Shown: in pieces, positions 1 to 5,474 of the stretch
Position numbering within the stretch: the first letter of the stretch is position 1
Layout: every line of letters starts with the position of its first letter
The notes under the pieces: generated by a model
The model's database searches: none
What the model was told of the DNA's origin: nothing
What the model saw: the letters and a program-made list of their open reading frames with translations, nothing else
Position numbers and translations under genes: made by a program
DNA from: Desulfurococcales archaeon
GTDB taxonomy: Archaea > Thermoproteota > Thermoprotei_A > Sulfolobales > NBVN01
Length of the DNA: 5,474 nt
Direction of reading: 5' to 3'
Assembly: GCA_021160415.1 (NCBI GenBank)
Contig: JAGHCP010000156.1
Coordinates: 1 to 5,474, forward strand

Positions 1-2100
1 GACCTCAACGACCCTTATGATGGGCTTCATTATCACGCCGCCCTCATACAGACGGAACCCGTACTTCTTCTCCGCTTCGTACTTCGGCATGTACCGGGAT
101 ATAACGTTCCTTCCCTCATCAATAACTCTGTTCACCAGCTCCTCAATCCTGCGTATCTCGCCCGCAGACAAGGGTTTGTAGTGAGTGATGTCTAATCTCC
201 CCCTAGACGGTGTTTTCTCGGCCCCCGCCTGCCAAACATGCTCACCTAGGATTTTCCTCGCCGCACCCAAGAGGATGTGAGTCGCTGTATGATGCCTCAT
301 GAGCGAGAACCTCCTCAGCCAATCTATCCTGCCCGTGACTTCCTCACCGACAACGCTCGTGGGGATAGCTTCCTTCAGGACGTGAATTACCACGTCCCCC
401 GCTTTCTGCGTGTCGATCACTTCAGCCTTAATCCCTTCCAGCGGGAACTCCACTTCACCAATATCTCCAAGCTGCCCCCCTCCCTCAGGGTAGAAAGCAG
501 TCCTATCCAGAACTAAGTATTTACCGTTGATTAGCGCGTCGACCCTTGCCTTGAACTCCTTCAGGTAGGGATCCTCATGAAACAGCAGCTTCGTAGGGTT
601 AAGCCTCGAGGCTTCCTCAGCAACTTCAGGCGGTAGCTTAGACTTCCCGGCCCCCTTAATGGGTGCTGTGGAGTGCCTCGACGTCACCTTGAAGTAAAAG
701 TCGGGAGGTACTTCGACGTTCACGCCTTCCTTACTAGCTAACTCCTTAACCACCTCTGGCGGTACACCGTGGCTGTCGTACAGCTCGATGAGCTCGTCCT
801 CACTTAACCCCCGGGAACCTTTCCTAACGTACTTCCTAACTATGGATGGTGCCCTACTTAACAGCTGCTTGAACCTCCCCTCCTCAACGCTAAGGACGTC
901 GAGTATATAGTTAAGTGAGGCCTTGATTTGAGGGTAAAGCTCCGCCCAGTGCTTAGCCTGAAGCTCGAAGAGTTCGGGCGCCGCGCTGAGCGCCCCCAAG
1001 CTGTTAAGTAACCTGAAAATCCTCCTCAGAACTAGCCGAATTAAGTAGCCCTCACCGGTGTTTGAAGGAACAATACCGTCCGCCAGCATCAAGGAAGCGG
1101 TCTTTACGTGATCTAGGAGCGCGTAGACCTTGACAGCGCCGTCTAAGTAATTACCGACCTCAGCTGCGGGGTACCCGCTCTCACGGGAAACCACTTTCTT
1201 CAGCTCCTCATACTTCAGGAGGTCCTTCGGGTTAAGCCTCCCGGCATGCTTAACGGCCGACATCAGTAGATCTTTCGGAGGCTCAGGGACGTTGAGGATT
1301 GAGTGGTACTTGCTCACTAAGTCCCCGTAGATAGCGTGGAAAGCTGTTGGAACACCCTGCGTGAACCAGGCAATCCTCTCTATCCCGTACCCGGTGTCAA
1401 CTATTTTAAGAGGCATTTCCTTCTTAGACCCGCCCTTCACATCATACATCATGAATACTAGGGTGGCGAGCTCCAGACCGCCCGCAGTCACCTCGAAGGA
1501 CGGCCCGGCATTCCCTCCTCCCTCCCACCATGACTCCTTGAAGACGAGCTCCTCTTCAGGAATCCCGATCTCCTTCGTGAAGAACTCCGTAGCGAACTCC
1601 ACTGTCTCGTCCGTGAAGTAAACCTTCTTTTCCGGGTAGTTGAAGGCGTGATGCCCTCCCATTATGAAGCTCGTTAAGTGCCTGCCGAACGTGTAGCCTA
1701 CGCTGTCTATGTCTTCCAGCCTTACGCAGGGCTGCGCAACAACTAAAGGGTTTGCGGGTGGCGGCATCAGTCCTGAAGTGACGTGGGGCTGAAACAGTAT
1801 TATCGACGCAATCGTTAGGTAGAGATCGTCCCTCCACCTAGCCACTACCGGGTAGGGCTCTATGACTTCATGCCCCTTCCTTTTGAAGAACTTCAGGAAC
1901 TTGCTCCTAGTCTCCAGCACTGTGAGGGATTTGAGTGACTTACTGAGTTCAAAGAACGTGTAATCGCTGCATGGCGCGTCACCGCAGTCCTCCCTCTCCT
2001 TAACCGACCAGAAAAATTCCCCACAGTGCTTGCATTTCCTTCTTACGTAGCCTCTCTCCTTAAACATCCTGACGTAGTATATGCTTTCCTTCTGAGACAT
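1..2100 (-). CDS. alaS: Alanyl-tRNA synthetase, archaeal type (C-terminus cut off by the window edge)
   Basis: Cytoplasmic class II enzyme that charges tRNA(Ala) with alanine using ATP and clears mischarged Ser/Gly-tRNA(Ala). I read 700 codons without a stop from ATG at 2100 to the left edge. Residues 23-44 hold the archaeal N-terminal cysteine cluster (C23-x2-C26, C39-x4-C44). The catalytic core follows: motif 1 around 65-92 ending RWRDD, motif 2 starting RLEDID at R127 with GRHLTSF, the GGGNAGP loop at 194-200, and motif 3 GYGIER at 237-242. The tRNA-recognition helices include ADGIVPSN near 340-347. The second half carries the editing domain: FYPEGGGQLGD at 536-546 and the zinc-binding HHTATH at 603-608. 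The reading ends at RVVEV, just before the expected Cys-x3-His part of the zinc site, so that part and the C-terminal DHHA1 domain are missing only because the window stops. The ATG is preferred because upstream lies a promoter, not coding sequence. It is preceded by GAGG only one base away, so there is no usefully spaced Shine-Dalgarno site. Confidence 0.97.
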   Translation of the reverse strand, partial: MSQKESIYYVRMFKERGYVRRKCKHCGEFFWSVKEREDCGDAPCSDYTFFELSKSLKSLTVLETRSKFLKFFKRKGHEVIEPYPVVARWRDDLYLTIASIILFQPHVTSGLMPPPANPLVVAQPCVRLEDIDSVGYTFGRHLTSFIMGGHHAFNYPEKKVYFTDETVEFATEFFTKEIGIPEEELVFKESWWEGGGNAGPSFEVTAGGLELATLVFMMYDVKGGSKKEMPLKIVDTGYGIERIAWFTQGVPTAFHAIYGDLVSKYHSILNVPEPPKDLLMSAVKHAGRLNPKDLLKYEELKKVVSRESGYPAAEVGNYLDGAVKVYALLDHVKTASLMLADGIVPSNTGEGYLIRLVLRRIFRLLNSLGALSAAPELFELQAKHWAELYPQIKASLNYILDVLSVEEGRFKQLLSRAPSIVRKYVRKGSRGLSEDELIELYDSHGVPPEVVKELASKEGVNVEVPPDFYFKVTSRHSTAPIKGAGKSKLPPEVAEEASRLNPTKLLFHEDPYLKEFKARVDALINGKYLVLDRTAFYPEGGGQLGDIGEVEFPLEGIKAEVIDTQKAGDVVIHVLKEAIPTSVVGEEVTGRIDWLRRFSLMRHHTATHILLGAARKILGEHVWQAGAEKTPSRGRLDITHYKPLSAGEIRRIEELVNRVIDEGRNVISRYMPKYEAEKKYGFRLYEGGVIMKPIIRVVEV

Positions 2101-2129
2101 GCCTCTGAACCTAAGGTTAGTTAGGAGTG

Positions 2130-2142
2130 CTTTTAAAATAAG
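2130..2142 (-). promoter_or_regulatory. Probable TATA-box promoter of alaS
   Basis: Read on the minus strand, the 82-bp gap between rpl10 and alaS contains CTTATTTTAAAAG, a good match to an archaeal TATA box, preceded by purine-rich bases that could serve as a TFB-recognition element. Its centre lies about 35 bp before the alaS ATG. Archaeal transcription normally starts about 25 bp after the TATA centre, which would leave a leader of roughly 10 nt or less. That fits the lack of a properly spaced ribosome binding site before alaS. The assignment rests on sequence match and spacing only. The T-run could also take part in termination of the upstream operon. Confidence 0.55.
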
Positions 2143-2182
2143 TTATTCCCGTAGAACCGGTGTTAAGCGATTTAATGGTAGG

Positions 2183-3253
2183 TTAGCCGAAAAGCGAGCC
2201 GATACCTTCAGCGATTTCCTCCTCACTAACCTCCTTCTCCTCTTCTTCCTCTTCCTCCTTCTTCTCCTCGGCTTTCGTCTCTTGCTGCAGCTGAGGTGCC
2301 TGAACGGCGACCTCTATCCCTATCTCAGGCTCCCTCTTAACGACCTCAACAGCGAGGGCCATAGCCCTCCCTACTGCCACCCTGAAGACTGATTCGGCCG
2401 TTGAGGGAGTTACGAATCCTGCCTCCGCAGCAAGCATTTCCGCCCTCCTATACGCCCTGCTGATTATCAGCGGCATTATGTCAGGGAGAGGCATCGCCGC
2501 CTCGACAGCCACTTCCCTCGCAGCAGCCACTGCTTGAAGCACGTCTCCCTTGAAGCTCTCCACATCAATCCTCAGGTCTTCCGCTGAGTACAGCTTCCCT
2601 CTATCCCACACCGCCTTAATCTTCAGCCTAACCATGATCGGCTTTATCCCTAGCTTCCTCAGAAGAGATGCTAAGTCTGACGATATCTCATCGCCAGGTC
2701 CCGCAACCTTAGTTTCCTTAGCGATCCAGATAATGCCTTCCCGGACCTGCGTCCTGATCTTTAGCTTCCCGAACACCGAAAGCATGGGGCCAGGAGGTAT
2801 CCCCGTAGGGCCTTCAGGAACGTATATGTCGCTCTCTGCCTTGTCCCCCGGCTTCGCGAATTTCGGGGCGACGACCTTCTCAACCTTAAGCGCTACCTCG
2901 TAGGGATTAGCCTCAGTGAAGAGGAAAGCGTTAACACCTGTGAGGTACTGAGCTAATTCATCGATTCCGGGAATACCGACATCTTTAGCTGCCCTGAGGA
3001 ACACGTTGTTTTTGTAGACCTTTATCGGTCCATACCTCTCGAGCTCAGACTTTATTTTCTTGTACTGGCTGGACGGTATACCTTCGAGGTCGAATATAGC
3101 GATCACTCCGTACTTGCTTAGGTACTGCTTAATCTCCTCAACAACCCTGGACTTCTCCACTATCGCCTTCCTAACCCTTTCCTTCTTGGTGGATTCCTTA
3201 GACTTAACAAGCTGCAGTGCTTTAAGCATGGATGCCTTAGTTGAGCCCTTCAT
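2183..3253 (-). CDS. rpl10: Large-subunit ribosomal protein uL10 / acidic stalk protein P0
   Basis: Base of the ribosomal stalk: it binds 23S rRNA next to uL11 and carries dimers of the stalk protein aP1 (L12), which recruit translation factors. The protein has 356 residues. Residues 1-35 are a basic leader, and the rRNA-binding domain starts near 36 (VVEEIKQYL, then YKNNVFLRAAK at 80-90). The archaeal/eukaryal insertion domain spans about 116-200 and contains PEGPTGIPPGPMLSVFGKLK (146-165). The alpha-helical spine that should bind aP1 dimers is about 236-305. The tail (about 327-356) is glutamate-rich and ends SEEEIAEGIGSLFG, the conserved factor-binding end seen in crenarchaeal P0. The start ATG overlaps the rpl1 stop (ATGA) and has a strong GGAGGTG site 8 nt upstream, which fixes the start. 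The leader is about 15-20 residues longer than in relatives I remember. Stop is TAA, followed by the gap before alaS. No aP1 gene follows, contrary to the usual order. Confidence 0.97.
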   Translation of the reverse strand: MKGSTKASMLKALQLVKSKESTKKERVRKAIVEKSRVVEEIKQYLSKYGVIAIFDLEGIPSSQYKKIKSELERYGPIKVYKNNVFLRAAKDVGIPGIDELAQYLTGVNAFLFTEANPYEVALKVEKVVAPKFAKPGDKAESDIYVPEGPTGIPPGPMLSVFGKLKIRTQVREGIIWIAKETKVAGPGDEISSDLASLLRKLGIKPIMVRLKIKAVWDRGKLYSAEDLRIDVESFKGDVLQAVAAAREVAVEAAMPLPDIMPLIISRAYRRAEMLAAEAGFVTPSTAESVFRVAVGRAMALAVEVVKREPEIGIEVAVQAPQLQQETKAEEKKEEEEEEEKEVSEEEIAEGIGSLFG

Positions 3254-3903
3254 ATTGTATACACCTCCACGGGCACACCCATCGTTGTTTTTACGTAGAG
3301 CTTCGTTGTGGTTTCGAAAGGCCTTTTGTACTTAGCCCTTATCCTCTCAATAACCGCCAACGCGTTCTCAGCTAGGTCGGAAGGTGACATATCCTCCGTC
3401 CCTATCCTGCAACCTACCCATGCCTGCTCCTTGTTCCTCAACCTTACGCTGTTGGAGTACCTCTTAGCTATGACCGCTATGTCCGCGTTCGCAGGCACGG
3501 GGATGGGGGCTTTCCCTCTCGGACCTAGTGCTGGGCCTAATATCCTACCCATCTGAGCCATTAGGTCCGCCTTAACCAAAACGAAGTCGTACTGCCTTGC
3601 CAGCTTCTTTATTTGCCTCTTACTCATCCCCTTAATTTCCTCGCTGCTGTAGGCATCTATCCCTGCCTCCCTGGCCTTCAGAAGCATCTCACCGTCAGCA
3701 ACCACCACTATCTTCGAAGGCTTGCCTGCACCCTTCGGTAGGTAAACGGCTTCCCTGAACTTTATCTCAGGGTCCTTGGGGTTGACCCCCTTGAACACTA
3801 CTTGAAGCTCCACGGACTGCTTAAACCTACGCCCGCTGCCTAACTCAATTGCCTTCCTGATCGCATCTTCAAGCACTTCCTTACTGAGCGGCATCAGCAT
3901 CAC
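3250..3903 (-). CDS. rpl1: Large-subunit ribosomal protein uL1
   Basis: Protein of the L1 stalk, which contacts 23S rRNA near the E site and helps release deacylated tRNA. In many organisms it also represses its own operon by binding the mRNA. Counted from GTG at 3903 it has 217 residues, normal for archaeal L1. The family signature is clear: GRILGPALGPRGKAPIPVPA, followed by NADI. The C-terminal rRNA-binding strand KLYVKTTMGVPVEVYTI contains the conserved Thr-Met-Gly triad at 207-209. Its start overlaps the rpl11 stop as GTGA, and its stop overlaps the rpl10 start as ATGA, so translational coupling on both sides is likely. The start is uncertain by three codons. ATG at 3894 (214 residues, MPLSKE...) is as likely or more likely, because AGGTGAT at 3905-3899 is well placed for it, whereas GTG 3903 and ATG 3900 lie in or next to that site. 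Confidence 0.96.
   Translation of the reverse strand: MMLMPLSKEVLEDAIRKAIELGSGRRFKQSVELQVVFKGVNPKDPEIKFREAVYLPKGAGKPSKIVVVADGEMLLKAREAGIDAYSSEEIKGMSKRQIKKLARQYDFVLVKADLMAQMGRILGPALGPRGKAPIPVPANADIAVIAKRYSNSVRLRNKEQAWVGCRIGTEDMSPSDLAENALAVIERIRAKYKRPFETTTKLYVKTTMGVPVEVYTI
3262..3268 (-). promoter_or_regulatory. Strong Shine-Dalgarno site for rpl10
   Basis: GGAGGTG on the minus strand, inside the last codons of rpl1 and 8 nt before the rpl10 ATG. It matches the complement of the archaeal 16S rRNA 3' end and is the strongest such site in the window. It supports the longer of two possible rpl10 starts (Met1 over Met9) and suggests that P0 is translated at a high rate. Confidence 0.8.
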
Positions 3904-3905
3904 CT
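3899..3905 (-). promoter_or_regulatory. Shine-Dalgarno site for rpl1, containing the rpl11 stop codon
   Basis: AGGTGAT on the minus strand; the TGA inside it is the rpl11 stop. The GGTG core is 6 nt before ATG 3894, which favours that codon as the rpl1 start over the GTG at 3903 that overlaps the site. A ribosome ending on rpl11 would sit directly on this site. Confidence 0.55.
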
Positions 3906-4409
3906 ACCTTTCTTCCATTCTTCCTCGTATTTAAGCAATAATTCATCATGCATGCCTTCCTCAACCTCCTTCACGACCTCCTTCGGTTCTTTACCGTCAA
4001 CAGTGAGCCCTATCGTCGCGGCGGTCGAGAGTATCGATTTAAGACCTGCCTTAAGGGTTTTAGCTGTGAGGTCGTACTTCTTAAGCAGCGTTACCTTTAT
4101 GGCGTCCTCCAGGCTTATGTTGCCGACCTTATTGTGAGCGGGATCCCCAGAAGGTTTGCTCGCCCCCGCAGCCTTAAGAAGCAGTGAAGTTGTTGAGGGA
4201 GACTTAACCTCGATCCTGTACTCCTTAGTGTCTGTGTTAACATATATATTTACGGTTACTTCCTCCCCCTCGAAACCCTTAGTCATCTCGTTTATTTCGT
4301 CGATGACCTTCCCTACGTCTAACCCGTACTGGTTAAGCGCAGGGCCTAGGGGAGGGGCCTGCGAGGCCTGCCCACCCTTCACCTTAGCTCTAACGGTTTT
4401 CCACGCCAT
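3900..4409 (-). CDS. rpl11: Large-subunit ribosomal protein uL11
   Basis: Binds the GTPase-associated centre of 23S rRNA beside P0 and helps couple elongation-factor GTP hydrolysis to ribosome movement. It has 169 residues, usual for archaea. The N-terminal domain (about 1-68) has the proline-rich helix motif QAPPLGPALNQYGL at 17-30. The linker PSTTSLLLKAAG (71-82) leads into the rRNA-binding C-terminal domain, with GASKPSGDPAHNKVGN at 82-97 and the region AKTLKAGLKSILSTAATIGLTV that contacts rRNA. A charged tail (about 141-169) is typical of archaeal L11. The ATG start lies 6 nt after the spt5 stop. A partial site, AGTGAT, which includes that stop, sits upstream. The TGA stop is shared with the rpl1 start region. 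All family landmarks are present and nothing is odd. Confidence 0.97.
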   Translation of the reverse strand: MAWKTVRAKVKGGQASQAPPLGPALNQYGLDVGKVIDEINEMTKGFEGEEVTVNIYVNTDTKEYRIEVKSPSTTSLLLKAAGASKPSGDPAHNKVGNISLEDAIKVTLLKKYDLTAKTLKAGLKSILSTAATIGLTVDGKEPKEVVKEVEEGMHDELLLKYEEEWKKGR

Positions 4410-4415
4410 ACTGCA

Positions 4416-4916
4416 TCACTTCTTCTTGACGGGCCTAATATCATCCCCTGGGAGGGTGGCCTCCATGCTGTAGGAGGCCTCAAGCATTCTGACTGTGACG
4501 ACGTTCTTCTGCACATCTACAGATATAACTCTGGCTTTTAAGCCTTTGAAGGGCCCGGAAACTATCTCAACTATGTCTCCGGGCTTGACCTTCTCGATAG
4601 GTGAAACAACCTTTATGAGCCTCTCAACCTCGTCCTCCCTGAGAGACCCTACAGCGCTGCCTTTAACGTGTTTTATGTCGCGTATCAACCTATTCACTAC
4701 GTGAAGCCCTTTAGCCTCAAGTATGATGTAGCCCTTGATTTCAGGGGGGACGATAACTGCGTATAACCCACTGTTCTCAAGGTTGGAGGCTATTGATTCA
4801 AGCATGAGGGCCACGTTCAGCTCTTGATTCACCGTAGTCCTTAAGACCAAGTACTTGACGGGACCAGTATGTGCGGGTGTTTCCCCTCCACTTCGCTCTT
4901 CAGCCAAAACCCACAC
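4416..4916 (-). CDS. spt5: Transcription elongation factor Spt5 (archaeal NusG)
   Basis: Binds the RNA polymerase clamp, usually with Spt4, closes the DNA channel and raises processivity; it may link polymerase to the leading ribosome. The protein has up to 166 residues. The NGN domain runs about 21-105 (KYLVLRTTVNQELNVALML, later IKGYIILEAKG). The KOW domain runs about 111-165, with GDIVEIVSGPFKGLKARV at 113-130. The chain ends in three lysines just before TGA. There is no ATG near the front. The earliest start is GTG at 4916, which overlaps the end of secE by 17 nt; TTG at 4907 is an alternative that keeps the whole NGN domain. GGGTG at 4918-4914 is better spaced for the TTG. The first 20 or so residues are poorly conserved, so homology gives no help. 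Next to rpl11 is the usual place for this gene. Confidence 0.95.
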   Translation of the reverse strand: MWVLAEERSGGETPAHTGPVKYLVLRTTVNQELNVALMLESIASNLENSGLYAVIVPPEIKGYIILEAKGLHVVNRLIRDIKHVKGSAVGSLREDEVERLIKVVSPIEKVKPGDIVEIVSGPFKGLKARVISVDVQKNVVTVRMLEASYSMEATLPGDDIRPVKKK

Positions 4917-5079
4917 CCTGCGCGTAAGTTAGTGCTAAATGAATCAAGTACCCGATAACCCCTACGAGCAGTATACCGCCGAAAGTTATCTTTATGAGGA
5001 GCTTGTACTCGTCCGGCTCAGGCTTCTCCGAGATCTCCAGTATCTTCCTCCACGTCGTCAGGACATCCTCTAACTTCAA
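4900..5079 (-). CDS. secE: Preprotein translocase subunit SecE (Sec61 gamma)
   Basis: Small membrane subunit that clamps SecY in the protein-conducting channel. My translation from TTG at 5079 gives 59 residues. It has an amphipathic N-terminal helix (KLEDVLTTWRKILEIS), the conserved KPEPDEYK segment at 19-26, and one membrane helix about 31-53 (ITFGGILLVGVIGYLIHLAL) with a short tail ending at TGA 4902-4900. This pattern and length match archaeal SecE. The position between ftsY and spt5 is the expected one. The upstream frame is open only to a TAA at 5118-5116 and holds no ATG or GTG, so TTG 5079 is the only good start. GGGGTTGAT at 5094-5086, 6 nt before it, is a plausible ribosome binding site. 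The gene is short, lacks an ATG and overlaps spt5 in another frame, so automated annotation may miss it. Confidence 0.9.
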   Translation of the reverse strand: MKLEDVLTTWRKILEISEKPEPDEYKLLIKITFGGILLVGVIGYLIHLALTYAQGVGFG

Positions 5080-5099
5080 CTGAGCATCAACCCCCGAAC

Positions 5100-5474
5100 C
5101 TACTGGCCGAGTAACTTATTAAGTATTTCAGTCGGGTCGTAGGGCATTAAGTCGTCGTATTCCTGACCCACACCCACATACATTATGGGTTTCCTTATGG
5201 ATAGGATTATGCTTAGTGCGGACCCCCCTTTAGCGTCAGCGTCCAGCTTGGTGAGGATAACGACATCAACCCCTACGGCCTCCTCAAACCACCTAGCCTG
5301 ATTAATTGCGTCATTCCCCGTGAGGGAGTCGAGAACGAGGATCTTTATATTCGGCTTAACGACCCTAACAACCTTCCTGATTTCCTCCATTAAGTTCCTA
5401 TCTGTATGCATCCTCCCAGCAGTATCTATGAGAACAGCGTCCAGCCCTGCCTTCTCCGCGTGGATAACCCCGTC
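5100..5474 (-). CDS. ftsY: Signal recognition particle receptor FtsY (C-terminal part only)
   Basis: Membrane-associated SRP GTPase receptor that docks SRP-ribosome complexes at the SecYE channel. Only the last 124 residues are in the window. The frame is open to the right edge, so the N-terminal region and the P-loop lie outside. Visible parts of the G domain, numbered from the window edge: G3 motif DTAGRMHTDRNLMEE at 17-31, DSLTGNDAINQA at 49-60, G4 motif TKLDADAKGG at 75-84, and the closing GVGQEYDDLMPYD at 101-113. The His-Thr-x2-Asn-Leu-Met sequence after DTAGR and the GVGQ-x-YDDL ending mark FtsY, not its paralogue Ffh/SRP54. The protein also stops right after the G domain, with no M domain. 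The TAG stop is followed after 20 nt by secE, so co-transcription is likely. The ATG at 5411 is internal, not a start. Confidence 0.96.
   Translation of the reverse strand, partial: DGVIHAEKAGLDAVLIDTAGRMHTDRNLMEEIRKVVRVVKPNIKILVLDSLTGNDAINQARWFEEAVGVDVVILTKLDADAKGGSALSIILSIRKPIMYVGVGQEYDDLMPYDPTEILNKLLGQ

Noticed and set aside
277..516. Plus-strand reading frame opposite the AlaRS editing domain
   Set aside because: The minus strand here encodes FYPEGGGQ and HHTATH, so the plus frame is chance.
1556..1837. Minus-strand frame of 93 codons, rich in Arg and His
   Set aside because: It overlaps the alaS catalytic core in a shifted frame, while the alaS frame is unbroken and carries the motifs.
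2099..2392. Plus-strand reading frame with a leucine-rich, membrane-like stretch
   Set aside because: It lies opposite the P0 tail. The leucine run is simply the reverse of the GAG/GAA-rich glutamate codons, and no ribosome binding site or family match is seen.
2550..2903. Plus-strand reading frame of 117 codons
   Set aside because: It is antisense to the middle of rpl10, which matches its family throughout; the composition is that of a complementary-strand shadow.
3820..3900. L1 autoregulatory mRNA-binding hairpin, as known in Methanococcus
   Set aside because: I could not find a convincing copy of the L1-binding loop near the rpl1 start by eye; RNA folding and comparison with 23S helix 77 would be needed.
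3885..3905. Box C/D sRNA-like GTGATG plus CTGA on the minus strand
   Set aside because: The C box is imperfect and the D-like CTGA is only bases away, with no guide spacing; it is explained by the rpl11-rpl1 junction.
1..5474. Mobile elements, CRISPR repeats, tRNA or rRNA genes
   Set aside because: No repeats, inverted ends, transposase motifs or cloverleaf-like stretches were seen; almost every base is in a conserved housekeeping gene.

Overview
The window looks like a piece of a thermophilic archaeal chromosome, most likely from the Thermoproteota (crenarchaeal lineage). The evidence is an archaeal/eukaryal-type uL10 (P0) with an acidic stalk tail, an archaeal Spt5, a single-helix SecE/Sec61-gamma, an archaeal-type AlaRS with an N-terminal zinc-finger-like segment, and an archaeal-type FtsY. 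Arginine is coded mostly by AGG, start codons are often GTG or TTG, and the genes are packed with overlaps. The genus cannot be told from the sequence alone.

Every supported gene is on the minus strand, so transcription runs from high to low coordinates. In that order they are: the 3' end of ftsY (5474-5100, N-terminal part outside the window); a short secE (about 5079-4900); spt5/nusG (4916-4416); rpl11 (4409-3900); rpl1 (3903-3250); rpl10/P0 (3253-2183); an 82-bp gap holding a TATA-like promoter; and alaS (from 2100 to the left edge, C-terminal end missing).

This is the known archaeal cluster linking protein targeting (FtsY, SecE), transcription elongation (Spt5) and the ribosomal stalk and L1 proteins (L11, L1, P0). 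From ftsY to rpl10 the genes are 20 bp apart or less, or overlap, so one polycistronic mRNA with coupled translation is likely. alaS is probably transcribed from its own promoter with a very short leader.

The point most worth checking is an absence. From memory of related archaea such as Sulfolobus, the stalk gene rpl12 (aP1) lies between rpl10 and alaS. Here that space is 82 bp and cannot hold it. I found no mobile element, CRISPR array, tRNA or rRNA, and no credible evidence of an undescribed system; this is mainly a conserved housekeeping region. Apart from the gaps described, the window is almost completely coding.
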